From: Papiliotrema nemorosa
Taxonomy: Eukaryota; Basidiomycota; Tremellomycetes; Tremellales; Rhynchogastremaceae
DNA: 64,000 bases
Direction: 5' to 3'
Assembly: GCA_032158125.1 (NCBI GenBank)
Contig: JASKOT010000031.1
Location: 124,001-188,000, forward strand
Shown: piece by piece, positions 12,001-25,529 of the stretch
Numbering within the stretch: position 1 is the first letter of the stretch
Layout of the letters: each line of letters starts with the position of its first letter
Notes under the pieces: model-generated
Databases searched by the model: none
Seen by the model: the letters and a program-made list of their open reading frames with translations, nothing else
Told to the model about the DNA's origin: nothing
Made by a program: the position numbers and the translations under genes

Positions 12001-13283
12001 TCGGCATAGGCGGATGGAGCGATGTAGTGCACGGGGTAATCTGATATCCTTTTGCTTTCTCCGTTGGATCCTTGAACCAGCGTCATGTCTGTCGTATGAG
12101 TTGAAATTGGGGTTCAATCTCGCCAGCAACTCACTCCACACGAGATCAGCCCAAGCTCCTTGAGCAAGGATGGGATCTGAAAGGTCAGGCAATATTCCTT
12201 GCAGAACTAAATGCGGACTCACAGGCAAAGGTTGGCCAGTTGACCGCTAGCATACCAAGTAATGTAGCGTATTGGAGGTACAGCAGAATGTCCCTCAGTC
12301 CAGGCGTCACTGAGGATAAGTCTCGACTTGGAATAGCTCGACAACTACTCACCAAACCTCAGCAGTGCACTGCTGACGCTCAACCTTTCTCCGCTCAATC
12401 CACTAATGATCATTGTTCCCCATTTCCTCATTCTCACATCCCTCTTACTGACGCCTGGCAAATGAGTCGAGCTACCCCCCACTCCCGCTCCAAAAGCATG
12501 TTGAGCATAATGTTGACCTTCTTTCGTCCCATACTCTGCTACGCCGCTACCGACTATCCATCCCGTGGCGAAACGGGCAGACCAACTGACCACCCAAAAC
12601 CCAATAGCCACCGCGGTAGGGAGGTAAAGGAAGAGGTTGTAATACCACCCATCGTGTTTGTATGGTGTAAAGTCGATATTGTAGCACGCAAGAATGAGAG
12701 CGTCGGCGGAAGTGTCGACGATTCGGACCTGAGTTCGGAGTGTTGTAAGGGCGTAAGAGCGGTACAAGGGGATAGAGAGATTCATCGCAAAGTCACCAGC
12801 GGGTAGAGGGCAGTATGTAGTGTTGTAAGGGAAGTATGGGGTAGGCAGGGGGGAAGGGGGGAAGAGAGAGTTGCAGAGCCATGTTGTCGATTCATAAACC
12901 GATATATGGGCAGCCGAAGTATCAGTGAACAATGTTGCTACATTGTCAGCGTTGTGGTTCATGTATCCCTTCGTGGCCGACATACCCAGCTTGTTGGTCG
13001 CATTGTTGTATCCATCGATCTGAGTGCCCACCGTACCCATCAAATCCACCCTTAGTACATCGTGACCGTCCCCTATCAGACCCTGCCGAGCGGCCTCTGA
13101 ACCAGGAACGATAAGCGCATACACTCCATCAAAGACCATCTGTTCGTTTATCGGCGCTGCGTTCCATCCTGATAGACAAGAAGAATAAGTCGCAGAGAGC
13201 GGAGTACCTTTGACCTGAGATGCACACTCCATAAGCACCGTCAAGGCAGCGAGAGCGGTAGTGGTGGAGATTGTTCGTCGCAT
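9050..13283 (-). CDS. TRP-like/FLC-family multi-pass membrane protein
   Basis: Start at 13283 gives a signal peptide (MRRTISTTTALAALTVLMECA) and a luminal ML-like domain with paired Cys (SSCLSGWN, ILACYNIDF). Then come many hydrophobic segments: FLYLPTAVAIGFWVVSW, FGTCLVVFLCLTLGVFLLS, LILMFHLPITTFSVYQL, VFAAFAFVFISVAIPAGIL, IGQAIVFVLVELAMVILPA, IVRVACAVLVMLLSHT and AYAILILHAIVFVFFVL. A long disordered cytoplasmic tail of ~600 residues, rich in Ser/Pro and basic patches, ends at 9050. The order is that of fungal FLC/Pkd2 proteins, which act in the ER or plasma membrane and have been linked to calcium or FAD transport. About six introns, mostly in the first 2 kb. The exact channel or carrier activity cannot be deduced. 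The extreme C terminus could extend if a GTGAGG at 9053-9058 is used as a donor. Confidence 0.85.
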
Positions 13284-14052
13284 CCTGTCGCGACGAAGCC
13301 TTTTTCGCCTCTGTAGGCGGGTTTACAGGTTCGGGGTATGAGATTTGGTCGAAATTGCTGATGCCGTGAGCTCAGCTCTTGTGTCGGTATTGACCAGCAA
13401 TAGAGTCGACCTCCGACATGCAAATTCGATTCTAACGATCAATGTGAAAGTGGTGAATGAATCGTGAGAAGTACCAAGACTGAGATGAGAGTGAGCAAAA
13501 GCCGCCCCTGAAGGTCACACGTAATGCGATGATGTCCCGCCAGGAAAATCTCTGACCGGAATGCTTGGTCCGGCTACAGCAATCGGACAAGCGAGCGCAT
13601 CGCTTCTGAGAGGGTCGTGCAGTGCGAACAAGGTAGCAATAAGAACAAAATCGAGATAGATAGCAGGAGACAAGGTCGGGAAGAGTCGGTGATGGCCATG
13701 CGGAAAAGACGTTTTTCACGAGCATTGTCATTCAATGATCTAGGACTTCCCTCACAAAGGCATGTTCTACCCGCACGCGACGCAGATCTGCTGTCTCGGT
13801 CACCGTCGTCTACACAGCTGAACATTGCCAGAGGAGCAGCTTGTACCTGAGCTACTCGTGTGTTCAAGATGTATGTATGCACACGCAGATATGACTCGCT
13901 CTATCTCTCAATATCGATCATGAAGACGCCACGAAAGCCACCTATCGGCATGCATATTCTGATGCAAGATCTGCTATCTTCTCCATACATGTGTCTATCT
14001 GTGGTCCACGTACATAAATCCAATACCTTGTCCACTATGCCCATCACGATGC
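13284..14052. other. intergenic between FLC-like gene and UBA1 3' end
   Basis: Promoter region of the FLC-like gene and terminator region of UBA1, both minus strand. Frames of up to 102 codons look random. No tRNA or repeat seen. Confidence 0.45.
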
Positions 14053-17000
14053 CTAGATGTGAACCAGAACATAGGGTACCTATTGGTTAGCTGCAATACG
14101 ATACACACTAAAGATCAATACTCACCTCGACATCCTCGTCATTCTCGTCGCTGACCATGACCTCGACGAGCAGATTCTTGGTCCAAGACGGGATAGGCTT
14201 CTTGCTCACGTGCTCGACAAGATCAGACATCTTCATGCCCAACCTCTCCTGCGCTTTCTTGGGCGGGATAAAGCCCGACCACAGCATTGAAACACCCTGC
14301 GAGACCATTTGCACCTCGAGCTTGTGGTTCTGCTGGAAGTAGTCGAGGAACTCCTGAAGTGTAGGGTTATTCTTGAGCTCGAATCGGTCCCAGAGTGTCC
14401 ATTCGGTCTCGCCATACTTTTGCTTGGCGGCAGCAATGGGCTCAGAGAAACCGAAGAAAGGCAAGGCGAGATTGACGAAACCATTCTTGTAGTCTTCCAG
14501 CTTGTTCTTTCCATCGATGATCTTGCAGGTCATTCCAGGCTCCGAGAACACATTGATGCAGGACTCACCTTGTACAACTCCAAGCAGACAAGACCGACTG
14601 CCAAGGCGGTGGTGGTCGCAATGGCAGGAATGATCTTTCCGGCAATGAGCTTCGTCTTGTGTCGATCGGCAATGGTGATACCGTAGTTAGTCGCTCGAAG
14701 GTTGGAAGCGGCAGTGATGAAATCAATGTGGTGATTGCTGTCATCGTCCTTCTCAAAGTCGACAGGGGCTAGTCGGAAGCCAGCGAGCGACGAGGGAGCA
14801 GGCAAGGAAGCGACGATAGCGTCGACGTCCTCGTCTAGATGCTCAGCTATGACCTAATCCTTCATGAAGAGCTTACCCTCGTTGTCCTGCTGGACAGGCT
14901 CGTTCTCGTTGACCTGGATCTTGACACCGCTCTTTGGCACGAATTCGGGGACCTTCATAGCCTCCATGGTCTTGCGGAAAATTGCTGGGTCTCGTTCGCC
15001 CTTCAAACCATAGTTGAACGCGTGCAGATTGGCTGCTGCGACGAGGTATTCAAGGTGCAATGGCTATACGTTAGCATGTCGTGTGAGACATCGAGTGGAG
15101 TCAGCTTACATCGTCAATGTTAAACTCGAGAGCATCAGGAGCTCGCTTGGGTCCAGACCAGAATGGTGTACCGTTCGAGTTGACCTGATCTTTGGGCAAG
15201 TTGAAGAGCAGTTGCTTGATCTCGTTCACGTAATCGGTCTCGAATTGCAGTCGAGCCCATTCAATGCACTCGGTAAAAGTCGTTGGTCGCTGCTTGACAA
15301 GGTACTTCTCGATCTGCTTGAGTTGCTCGTGATGTTGACCTCCGGATTTGAGCGTTGTCTCGACAAAGTTGGGTTGTGACAGGTAGAGATTCACGGTGGT
15401 TGGCGGGTTGACGTAGAGGGCATCGAACGCTTCTCGAGCCCACTGTCCTGTAAGATGCAGGCGGATCATATAGATGAAATGACTCACCTGAATGGTGTGC
15501 TCTATCGCGTTGGGGAAGTTCTTGACGGTACAAGACGGGATCGACTTCTCTGGGGGATCCTGAGAAGACGAGTATGACTCGGTCAAGAAGGGAATGACAA
15601 CCTGAGTGTTGGCTTTTGTACCCAAGGTACCAGATTCGAGCAAAGGCTTCTGGTAGAATACACATCGTCGGTCCATGTATTGACCTAAGATCAGACCCAT
15701 CCGCTCAATCATCATGAATACCTACGAGCGATGACATTGTCGAGTGCGTTCGTGACACCATCAATCTCGGCAAAGAACTCATCGCCATACACGTCTGAGG
15801 CGTCAACAAAGCCTCGACTGCTATGGTTCCACTTACTTTCAGTCTCGGCACCGACTCGATCCTGATGAGCGATAATTTTGCCCTTGAGCTGCGGGTTCAT
15901 GTCTGCAACCGCTGCAGCGGCACTTTCCGCCTTGAACTTGCCGACATCCTTGGGCCTAAACAAGAACTGTCGGTTCAAGTTACTCTTCTCGATCGTGTCC
16001 AAGTCTGTCACATGGATGACTCCCTTTGATCCAGTAGCTAAACCCATCATACTCCAATTTTTAAGCATTTCGCAGCCGATGGCTCCTGATCCGACCAAGA
16101 ACTGACGGACGTCCGCAATCTTATCTTGGAAGGTTTTGCCGAAGACAGCAATTTGCCCATCATATCGAGTACCAAGAGGTTGACATTCGGCTTCGGAGGG
16201 CGCTTGGTTGGGTAGTGATTCGAGAGAGTCAAAGTACATGTTCTGCTGCATTGGGTGGAATTTGGCAGAACAGGCTTTTAGAACTTCTTGGGCGACGAAA
16301 CCACCAATGACAGCGACCATGGGTGACAGGTCTCCGGTGGCCTGGGAGGAGAGCGCCTCGAGTGTTTTCTCGTCCAGCTCATCCTCTCCTCCGGCTCGCT
16401 TGTGGATATCCTTAGCCAAGCCGACGATAGTAGCCGCGTCCTCAGCATTACGAGGTCGTGGCAAACGGTTGTTGCTCTCGTAGAATGCTGACAAGGCTTG
16501 GAAACCAGCGTGCAAAGTGGCGGGTCGATCCCATTTTGCAAAGTCGGTGATGAAGAGTTCAGGTTGAGGAAGGGATTCCTTGAGGGATTTCTGAGGGTCA
16601 GTCTCCAGCATGTGCTTGCTGAGGCAGACCAACAAATTGGAGGATTTTAGGCATTTTGACTTGGGTGAAAAGCCCGCCGCTCTTGTATGTGCCTAGTCCA
16701 GTGGTATTGCCGATCGAAAAGGTATACGGACCTGAAGGTCAGCACCGTCATACAGTCCCATTTGCGAAAGTGTATTCGACTTACCCTTTGTGGTCACCTT
16801 TCTTGGCTCACATCCATTCAGCTGTTCCATGCCCTTGATTTCGGAAAAGGTCACAAAGTCTCCATCTTCCAGACCGTGTCGGGTCTCGTCCAAGCAGGTG
16901 ACAACCGCATCTTCGCCCTGATCATAAGTTTTCCATCGATATGAAACGGGCAGCTCACCTCTTCGACGTGGACGATCATACCTGACTGCGGATTCTCTCC

Positions 17001-17894
17001 AGTAGCATCGACACAAGCAAAGTCTTTGCCAAAGTCGTTGAATACCGAACTGATAATCAGCGATACGTCTGCCTTACAGGCCATCACTCACCCAAAAAGA
17101 CCCCTTACATCCGCCGCGATAAAGTAGATGCCCTTAGCTCGGCAGAACTCATCAATCTCCACCTGTTTGGCGATCGTAGCATTGGTCAGAACGACACACT
17201 AGCCGTGAGTCTTGGTCAAGAACGTGTAAGTTGGATTGCACTCACTTGGTAAGGGGAGACCATCTCGGCTGAGATTTCTCCTGATCCCTCCAAAATCTTG
17301 ATCGGGACATAGCTATTCAGTTCTGCCAATCTCGGTGCAGTGACTTGAGCCCTAGGCTTGCCGATATCTTCTTCTCGAAGGAAGAACTATCGTCAGCGAT
17401 ATTCCTTTCCAGTGTGAGTGAACATACTTGGGTGCCGAGGTCAGCAACCTCCGTTGGAGTAGGATCGTAGATGGTGACACTCTTCACGCCCGCCAGAGCG
17501 ACGTTCTTGGCTGAGCGTTAGTTCAACGCACATCCAGCGCGAATCAACTGACCAATTTCGACACCGAGACCTTTCATACCGACGATGAGGACATTCGACG
17601 TCGCCATCTTCTTCATTGCTTTCATCAGTATATGACAAGGAGGACGGAGAGCCTCAATTCACCTTCATGTCCGAGCACATACCTGCTCATCAGCTTTGGG
17701 CGGGTACGATATTGAGGTATCTTACAATTGTCGAGAGTAGAGACCCTCTTCACGTGTCAGCTGATGCTCCCGTCATCTCAATGATCGCGCTCACCATCAA
17801 CTGTAATGTCAGCTTGTTAAAACTATTCTTGTGATGCTCTCTACTCACTTGAATCGCCTGGAACGACAGAGTCAACCTCCATTTCGGAAGCCAT
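14053..17894 (-). CDS. UBA1: ubiquitin-activating enzyme E1
   Basis: E1 enzyme that adenylates ubiquitin with ATP and passes it through a catalytic Cys to E2 enzymes. The start at 17894 reads [15 protein letters not shown], cut by an intron. Visible landmarks in order: the inactive adenylation half; the second catalytic cysteine half; active adenylation motif [34 protein letters not shown]; the catalytic Cys in [16 protein letters not shown]; and the ubiquitin-fold domain ending [15 protein letters not shown]. The last intron ends at the AG just before GTACCC, giving the E1-like VPYV tail and a stop at 14053-14055. More than ten short introns interrupt the gene, most densely near the 5' end (16,640-17,900). 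Complete, with no broken motif seen. Confidence 0.95.
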
Positions 17895-18355
17895 GATGAT
17901 GGGGACAAATGGTTGACTAAGCTTCGGGCGGTATACAAGGGCGCAGTCTTTCGAGACGAATCAGGGGTTGTTATTTGCCTTATGTTATCTTTCGATGATG
18001 GGTTCTGTTGTCCTTCTGTGATCTCTCAGAGCCCAAGGGTATACAAACGAAAGAGAAGGATGAGTAAGGATATACGGGTGGAAGGAAGGCAGTTGATCTC
18101 GTGGCAAACGGAGAGCCCATTTTCGGATCCGAGAGAGTGACGTCGACGGGGGGAACATGTCTGGGCAGCATAATTTCATCGATGCATTCCTCATAGTCGT
18201 AACATACACGGCAAATCTATATTCTAAAAGAAACGGCAAGGAAGATCTCGGGGAAGATGGTCTAGTTGTTCAGATGCTATATGATGAAGGGCATTATTGC
18301 TACAGTGTCAGGGAGATGGGTAGGACAAGCCTGGCCATTCTCGCCTATGCGTGAT
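17895..18355. other. intergenic, UBA1 promoter and 3' side of GPI-protein gene
   Basis: No supported gene. It should contain the UBA1 promoter; I see no clear TATA box or repeat. Confidence 0.4.
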
Positions 18356-19571
18356 CTAAAGAAGAGAAAGCATGGCGCCAATGATGATTGAGGGTATAAG
18401 CGCTGAAATAGACGCAGCTCGTATCACCGAGAGGGCTCCGCTACTTGATATTTAGCTTGATGATTGATGATATAGGGCCAAGGCCTACCTTGGGGGACGG
18501 CCAGTAATTTTGACAGTCAGGACCGCTACTAATCCGTCGATTGCTGGGAGACCATTGTCTGCAACACTGAATATTAGCAATAATTCACGAACGATTTTGA
18601 AAAGGACCGTACGTGATGTAGTGGTTAATGCCGTCTGTAGATATCAGCAATGATGCTTTGGGCGCGATTGGCTATCACTCACCACTGGAATTCTTCAACA
18701 GGCCAGAGACATACTTGACATCGGTTTGATAAGTGTAATTGGCGTAGTTGGACGATCCAGAGTAGGTAGAAGTGTTGGTCAAGTTCAAAGTTGGGATTTG
18801 AGTTCCAGTCAGATTTCCGACCATGAAATCTCGTCCAGCGTTATAACTAAAACCGTTAGGGCCGAGACCAGTATGATGGTCGGGGCTTACCCATTGTCGA
18901 TGATGTCGTGTCCAGACGCGAGGTCCTTCTCCACAGAGACCGCCATAAAGTACGCTCCTGTATTGTTCTGTATCCAGTAACGCAAGTGCAGTCCTCCGTC
19001 GAAAGTCTCCCGACAAGTGCCAAGGTATGGATCCCCAAAATTCCATCGCAGCTCTTCCACCTCCGGCACGTCTCCCTGGCCATCACCCAGATTGGCATCC
19101 TGAACAGATCCCAAATGTTGTCCCAAGCACTCCTCCCCCAAATACGTCGACCTAGTCATTAGTGATTCTTGCAGATGATTCGTGATACGACGCACAGCAT
19201 GTAATTCAAGAACCCTCCGTCGTCTAGAGATTTGACCAAGACTTCCTGGTCCGAATCAGCAGACAAGATGACGTTCAATGGTTCCCCCAGGCCAGCTGGG
19301 TAGGTCCCATTTACAATCTAACCAGGATCAGTTTTGGGGGCAGACTAGAGATAAGGATACGTACAGTCAACATGGATCCGCCATTTGCAGCTGGATCTGT
19401 ATATCCTTGATCCGCCCTCTTTGAGAAGCCCATGGATGCAGCAGATCCTATTATCCCTGTCCGCCTCGTGTTGGGCGACGATACTCCAGGACTCGCCAAG
19501 GCTGGCACGAGGAGGGTGAAAAGCTGCATCGCGATAAGGGTGAGCCTGCTTGTGCGCTGGGTGGGCAGCAT
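18356..19571 (-). CDS. predicted GPI-anchored secreted protein of unknown function
   Basis: Begins MLPTQRTSRLTLIAMQLF; a second Met 14 residues on (19529) leads directly into the signal peptide MQLFTLLVPALASPGV. Mature part: MLT|IVNGTYPAGLGEPLNV, SLDDGGFLNYML, GEECLGQHLG, LGTCRETFDGGLHLRYW, SGHDIIDNG|YNAGRDFMVG, YSGSSNYANYTYQT and DGINHYIT|VADNGLPAIDG. It has several N-glycosylation sites and a few Cys. The penultimate exon ends TVKITGRPP and joins in frame (phase 2) to an exon coding SGALSVIRAASIS and a hydrophobic end (LIPSIIIGAMLSLL), stop at 18356-18358. This is the profile of a GPI-attachment signal. I believe similar secreted proteins are widespread in basidiomycetes, but I recognise no enzyme motif. 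Likely cell wall or surface; function unknown. Confidence 0.75.
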
Positions 19572-20010
19572 ATCGGCAGTCTATGCAGTGATAGAGGGAC
19601 TCGACGCCGAGTAACGATCGACAGAGGTGATGCGCTGAGTGTGGTGTTCAACGATGAAGAGGCGAGAATGTGTGATTCCAGTGAGACAGTCGGGGAGATA
19701 CCGAAAAGCACGAAAGAATTCCAGGGTGGTCCTCTAGCTTGTCTATTGATACGCAATGCGGTGTCGAGATCGAGCAATAATAAATCTATGATGTACGGAC
19801 AAATAGGATGAGAGATACAATACCGAAAGAAACGAATGCACAATGCAGATGAAGGTGAATCTCACCCAGTACTCTACCAGAAAAAGTCAACGTCGACCCG
19901 AGAGAGACAAACGACTTCGTTGTCTCTGAAACTTCCCTAGGGTCGAGATCTTCGCACCACTCTTCTTCTCCATCGCACTCATCATCGCTTCCATCGTCAC
20001 TACTCACATC
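19572..20010. other. divergent promoter between GPI-protein gene and SDHAF4
   Basis: The two genes read outward. No coding frame is supported. No strong TATA seen on either side. Confidence 0.4.
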
Positions 20011-20439
20011 ATGAGCCCAATGTTCGGGAACATACGTATGATCGCTGGTCCATCCAGACTACCCATCGAGCATTGCACCCGCACACTATCCACCTCCACA
20101 CGCATCCTCGCCGCCCGATCGTCATTCACGAAACCTGGTCCGCCACCTCTTCCAGCGCAAGACCAAGCGGAATTCGAGGCTTTGATCAAGGCCAATCAGT
20201 CGATCGGTGCTACACCGGCTGTCACAGCTCCATCAGAGGATCTACTCAAGCATCCAGATGTCAGACGAGGCCCCAAGAAGGACTTTGAGGGGGATGTGAA
20301 TCCTCAGACGGGTGAACAAGGCGGTCCAAAGACTGATCCGTTTAAAGCTGGACCGGGGGACTGGCAGTATGGTGGGAGAGTCACCGTCAGTAGAATGATC
20401 GTCGATCAAGGACAATGCTGAATCGTTTAGGACTTCTAG
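20011..20439 (+). CDS. SDHAF4: succinate dehydrogenase assembly factor 4
   Basis: Small mitochondrial chaperone of flavinylated Sdh1 during complex II assembly (family formerly DUF1674; yeast Sdh8). Exon 1 (20011-20385) begins with a Met/Arg/Ser-rich presequence (RLPIEHCTRTLSTSTRIL). It ends in the family motif GEQGGPKTDPFKAGPGDWQYGGRV, split here as GEQGGPKTDPF and GPGDWQYGGRV. A 45-nt intron (20386-20430, GTCAGT...TTTAG) then leads to a 9-nt last exon coding only Asp-Phe-stop. That restores the near-invariant ending GGRVTDF, which is why I chose this end; reading through the intron would give an unrelated tail. Predicted length 127 residues. Confidence 0.92.
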
Positions 20440-20720
20440 ACGGTAGTAACATCGATCGAGACGGCTTGGTAATGGAGCTTTGTGTATAATACAGCATCGC
20501 AGCATCGTTTCTTTTCGCAATTTTATCCTTGATACGTTCACATATGCATTATTACTCTATCTAAAGTGTACAACATCGCTGTCCAGCTGCATAACATCTC
20601 CTTGTGGGCGATCGTCGTCGTTGTAGCAGTGTCGGAGAGACGCGGTTGATTCCGGAATTCGCAAGATAATTTCAGGCGATTTGAATCACTTCTGCATTGC
20701 AACCCTACTTCTCATCAATC

Positions 20721-21957
<1,237 letters not shown>

Positions 21958-22361
21958 TTCACATGCATGCCTGTGTCTCATTGTGCTGTCAGATAATGGC
22001 ATACTTTACAGTGCATCCGTATGCTCCGTATAGATTACCTTGCCCCTCGGTTGTCATGTACTCGTCAATGTCATCGTTGACAGTGTGCGGGGAGGTGAGA
22101 TAACCGAAAAGTCCCCAACGACGGGGAACGTCATTCCCTTCTTCTCGACCCGACCTTCTTGCTTACCTCTAATACACCTACAACTCTTCACATTTTACCT
22201 GGGCAAACGACTCCACTATTCTCTCTTTCACATTATATACACCTAGAGCTCTCAGTGCTCTACATATACCCGCTTCACGACTGCTCAATCCCTCACAGCT
22301 CTCCATACCCGCACTTCGTCCATCCTCCCAACCCTTCTCTCGCTATATCTCCACGACAACC
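21958..22361 (+). promoter_or_regulatory. GPD1 promoter/leader region
   Basis: No gene. It holds one stress-response-type CCCCT element at 22043-22047, an AT-rich ATTATATACA near 22232-22241 (about 125 nt before the ATG) that may act as a TATA box, and a pyrimidine-rich leader. Assignment to GPD1 control is positional inference. Confidence 0.4.
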
Positions 22362-23907
22362 ATGGGCAAAGAAAAGGTCGCTATCATCGGCTCCGGTAAC
22401 TGGTGGGCTATATCCATACAGTCTGTAGGGGGGCAGCTGACATGTAGGGGATCAGCTATTGCCAAGATCGCTGGGGAAAATGTCAAGAAACACAGCGATG
22501 TCTTCGAGGAACGAGCTCCGATCTGGGTTTTTGAGGAGGACGTAAGTGGTCTCTTCTCTAACACCTTTCTTTTTCATGCGAATGTTTTTGGAAACTGTGC
22601 AAAGGAGGGGAAAAGGCTGACGAGACCAGTTTGAGGGGAAAAAGTTGACCGAAATCATCAATTCGACCCATGTCAATAAAAAGTATCTCCCCGATGTGAA
22701 ACTCCCAGAGAATGTGGTCGCCATACCGGATATCGCAGAGGCTGTCAAGGGAGCTACATGTTTGGTCTTCGTCATGCCTCATCAGTGTGAGCTCGCAGCC
22801 ATGTGGACGAGATCCAACTGATTCCAGTTTTGGGAAAGACCTTGGAGGGCCTCGAAGGGAAGATTGAGAAGGGCACAAAGGCTATCTCCCTCATCAAGGT
22901 GAATTGTTCTCTCTTCAGATAGCTCTGGGATCTCGTTGGGCACGGCTGACTGTACAGGGAGTAGACGTGCACGGAGCCGACATTCACATTTTCGCCGATG
23001 TGATTGAAGAACGACTCGGAGTGTCATGTTCCGCTTTGTCAGGCGCCAACATTGCGGATGAAGTCGCCAAAGACAGATTCTCAGAGACCACCATTGGGTA
23101 CAGAAAGGAGGAAGAAGGGAAGATTTGGCAGAAGCTGTTCGCCACGGACAACTTTAGGGTCAACTTGGTCGCCGATGTGGGTGGCCGCCTGCTCTCGTCA
23201 GACTCGCGACTGATGAATAGGTCGCTGGTGTGTCGTTGTGTGGTGCTCTGAAGAATATCGTCGCGGTCGCTGCTGGATTTGTGGATGGTTTAAAATACGG
23301 AAACAACTCTAAGGGTTAGTGTCCAGCATCTGCACATTGTTTCAGCTGACGTGCAGCGGCAATCATGCGAATTGGTCTGATTGAGATGAAGCATTTCTGC
23401 CAAGAATTCTTTGAGGATGTCAAGGAAGAGACTTTCCTGCAGGAGAGTGCGGGTGTTGCGGATCTGATCACCTCTTGTGAGTGAAATCTCCTCGAGGGGT
23501 GCTGTTCATGGGAGGACAAATTGCTGACGTGCGCAAGGTCTTGGAGGACGAAATAGACGATGTGCCGAGGCGTTTGTAACCGAGAAGAAGGTGAGCTAGC
23601 GCATCACCAAATACCTGCCGGCTCATGGGTAGCCGTTTGATCAGCTCGAGCAGGAAATGCTAAACGGACAAAGTGAGCTAGCTGTGGCGGGAATGCGTTC
23701 ATAAGCTGACGAGGTAGAACTGCAGGGTATCCATACTGTTCGTACCCATTCCTTTGATACATACCTACAGAGCTGACATCACAGGCCAAAGACGTTCATA
23801 TTTTCCTCAAGGAGCGGGATAGACTTGGCGCTTATCCGCTGTTTGACAAGGTGTACCACATCTGCTGGGAGGGTCTCCCAGTTGAGAAGCTCACCGAGGA
23901 CTTGTAA
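22362..23907 (+). CDS. GPD1: glycerol-3-phosphate dehydrogenase [NAD+], cytosolic
   Basis: Reduces dihydroxyacetone phosphate to glycerol 3-phosphate with NADH, for glycerol production in osmotic stress, lipid synthesis and redox balance. Reads [20 protein letters not shown] after the first intron, giving the GxGxxG NAD site. Later come [57 protein letters not shown] (catalytic Lys), [19 protein letters not shown] and the end [16 protein letters not shown]. There is no peroxisomal or mitochondrial extension at the N terminus. About eight short introns, several of only 40-50 nt, fragment the gene. Complete and apparently intact. Confidence 0.95.
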
Positions 23908-24286
23908 GATTGCTGGGGATCCTATTGAGTCTTACGAAGGAAGTAGGGGAAACGAGTAGTCGAGTGAACGCACATGCAGGGACATTGATGTATATAGACT
24001 GGACGACAGACGGATCGAAACAGATTACCATGCATCACATCACCATCATCTGATTACTCGGTTTAGGTGGATGTTTCCGATTGCCTTGCCGGGGGGCGTT
24101 ACCCCGAAACATGAGGTGGAGGGCGGGGAAGCGAACAGCCGACATGTGAGGGAGGCCCATGAGGATACCGAGTCCCAATCGAGCTTGAATGGAGTGTCCC
24201 CTCTCACAGACCTCGGCTTCTTGACGTTTGACCATCGTTCGATTATAATTCCCGCCCATCTTTCTTGCGTTCATACTTCGTGCAGA
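23908..24286. other. intergenic between GPD1 and HAD gene
   Basis: GPD1 3' region followed by the promoter of the HAD gene, same strand. Nothing else is supported. Confidence 0.4.
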
Positions 24287-25529
24287 ATGAGTCAGGACGA
24301 CGTGACTGTTATACGTGCCCAAGGGGCTTCTTCGACCTCTGGAAGTCAAACACCGGCAGGTAGTTTGGGCACCATAGCGGTGGACATGGACGATGTCCTG
24401 TGGTGCGTGTTCGGGTAGTGTCACCTGGAAGATAGGCTGATGAATAGTCAGACTAATGGTACGATTGTGGATAGTACGTGCTCGTACCGTCAAGTGGATC
24501 GAGCTGATCGTAGTGCACAATGATCTCTTTGGGACACAACCACCCTTGACACTGGCCGACTTTAAGCATTGTGAGTGACAAGTGCGCAGATGATTCACCG
24601 CTCAGCGCAATGTTGAGCGCCGCTTGCTATTGTGAAGACTATAGGAAAACTGACGTGCAGATTTGTATTGGCAGAATCGAGGATGGGGCACGCCCACAGA
24701 AACGGTAGACATGGTGGTGAGTGCGGCAGTTCGCCCTGACTCCGCTCTCTTACACTGCGCCCAGGGTGTGTGCTGATTCTATAGACAAAGCTATATGCGA
24801 ATGGACTGTATATGCGAGCTTCCCCCATCCCTGGAGCACTCGAGAACCTGCGTAGACTGAAAGAAAAGGGGTACAGGTGGGTCTTCCCTGCGCCCACCAC
24901 CACTTTGTCGCTTTTCACGTATCGCTCTCGGTGAAAATGTGGGAGCTGACGCCAGGTTGATCATTATCACTGCTCGATCTGAGAAACAAAGAGCAGGGAC
25001 GGAAGATTGGTTGGAACAGTACATGCCGGATGGTCCGTCTTAGTTCACCTCTTGGTCTGCATATGTTGACCGTGCAGTGTTCGACGAACTCCACTTTACC
25101 GGCGCATTCCAGCATCTGGACCCTACGACTGAAGAACTTTCAGGTCACGCGGCCAAAAAGGCCGTGGTATCCACCCACAAACGTTCCAAGGCCGACGTGG
25201 TCCATTCCACGGGGGCTTTACTGCTCATCGACGATAGTGCCGAAAACGCCCTTGACGCATCTACAGCGAACCCACCTGTCAAAGTGTTGTTGTTCGGGAG
25301 GTACCCGTGGAACGAAGTTGTCGGTCCGCCTGAAGAAATGGACGAGTTGGACAAGAAGACGTATGTCGAGTGGAAGGAGAGTGGGCAGATGGAGGAAGTG
25401 GAAAAGAGGAGGAGAAAAAGAGTGGAGAGAGGTTGGATGCCCGAACATGTGGAACGTGTGGGTGATTGGGACGAAGTGGTCAAGAGGCTGGAAAGGTGGG
25501 AAGACGAAGGCAGGCCTGCATTCGTTTGA
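24287..25529 (+). CDS. HAD-superfamily phosphatase, 5'-nucleotidase-like
   Basis: Starts MSQDDVTVIRAQGASS. HAD motif I is AVDMDDVLCQTNG, formed across an intron (about 24405-24450), with the Asp-x-Asp nucleophile pair. Then TIVDWHNDLFG, motif II in YRLIIITARSEKQRAG, Lys-bearing THKRSKADVV, and motif IV in ALLLIDDSAENA. The C-terminal part is highly charged (EVEKRRRKRVERGW). Predicted soluble, about 300 residues, five or so introns. HAD enzymes with DxDxV and ITAR motifs are often nucleotidases, but substrate is not readable. The neighbour GPD1 makes sugar/glycerol phosphate, so a glycerol-phosphatase role is tempting but has no support from the motif set. Confidence 0.8.

Noticed and set aside
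20386..20421. SDHAF4 read-through ending VSRMIVDQGQC
   Set aside because: A canonical intron restores the conserved TDF ending, so the read-through is taken as unspliced.
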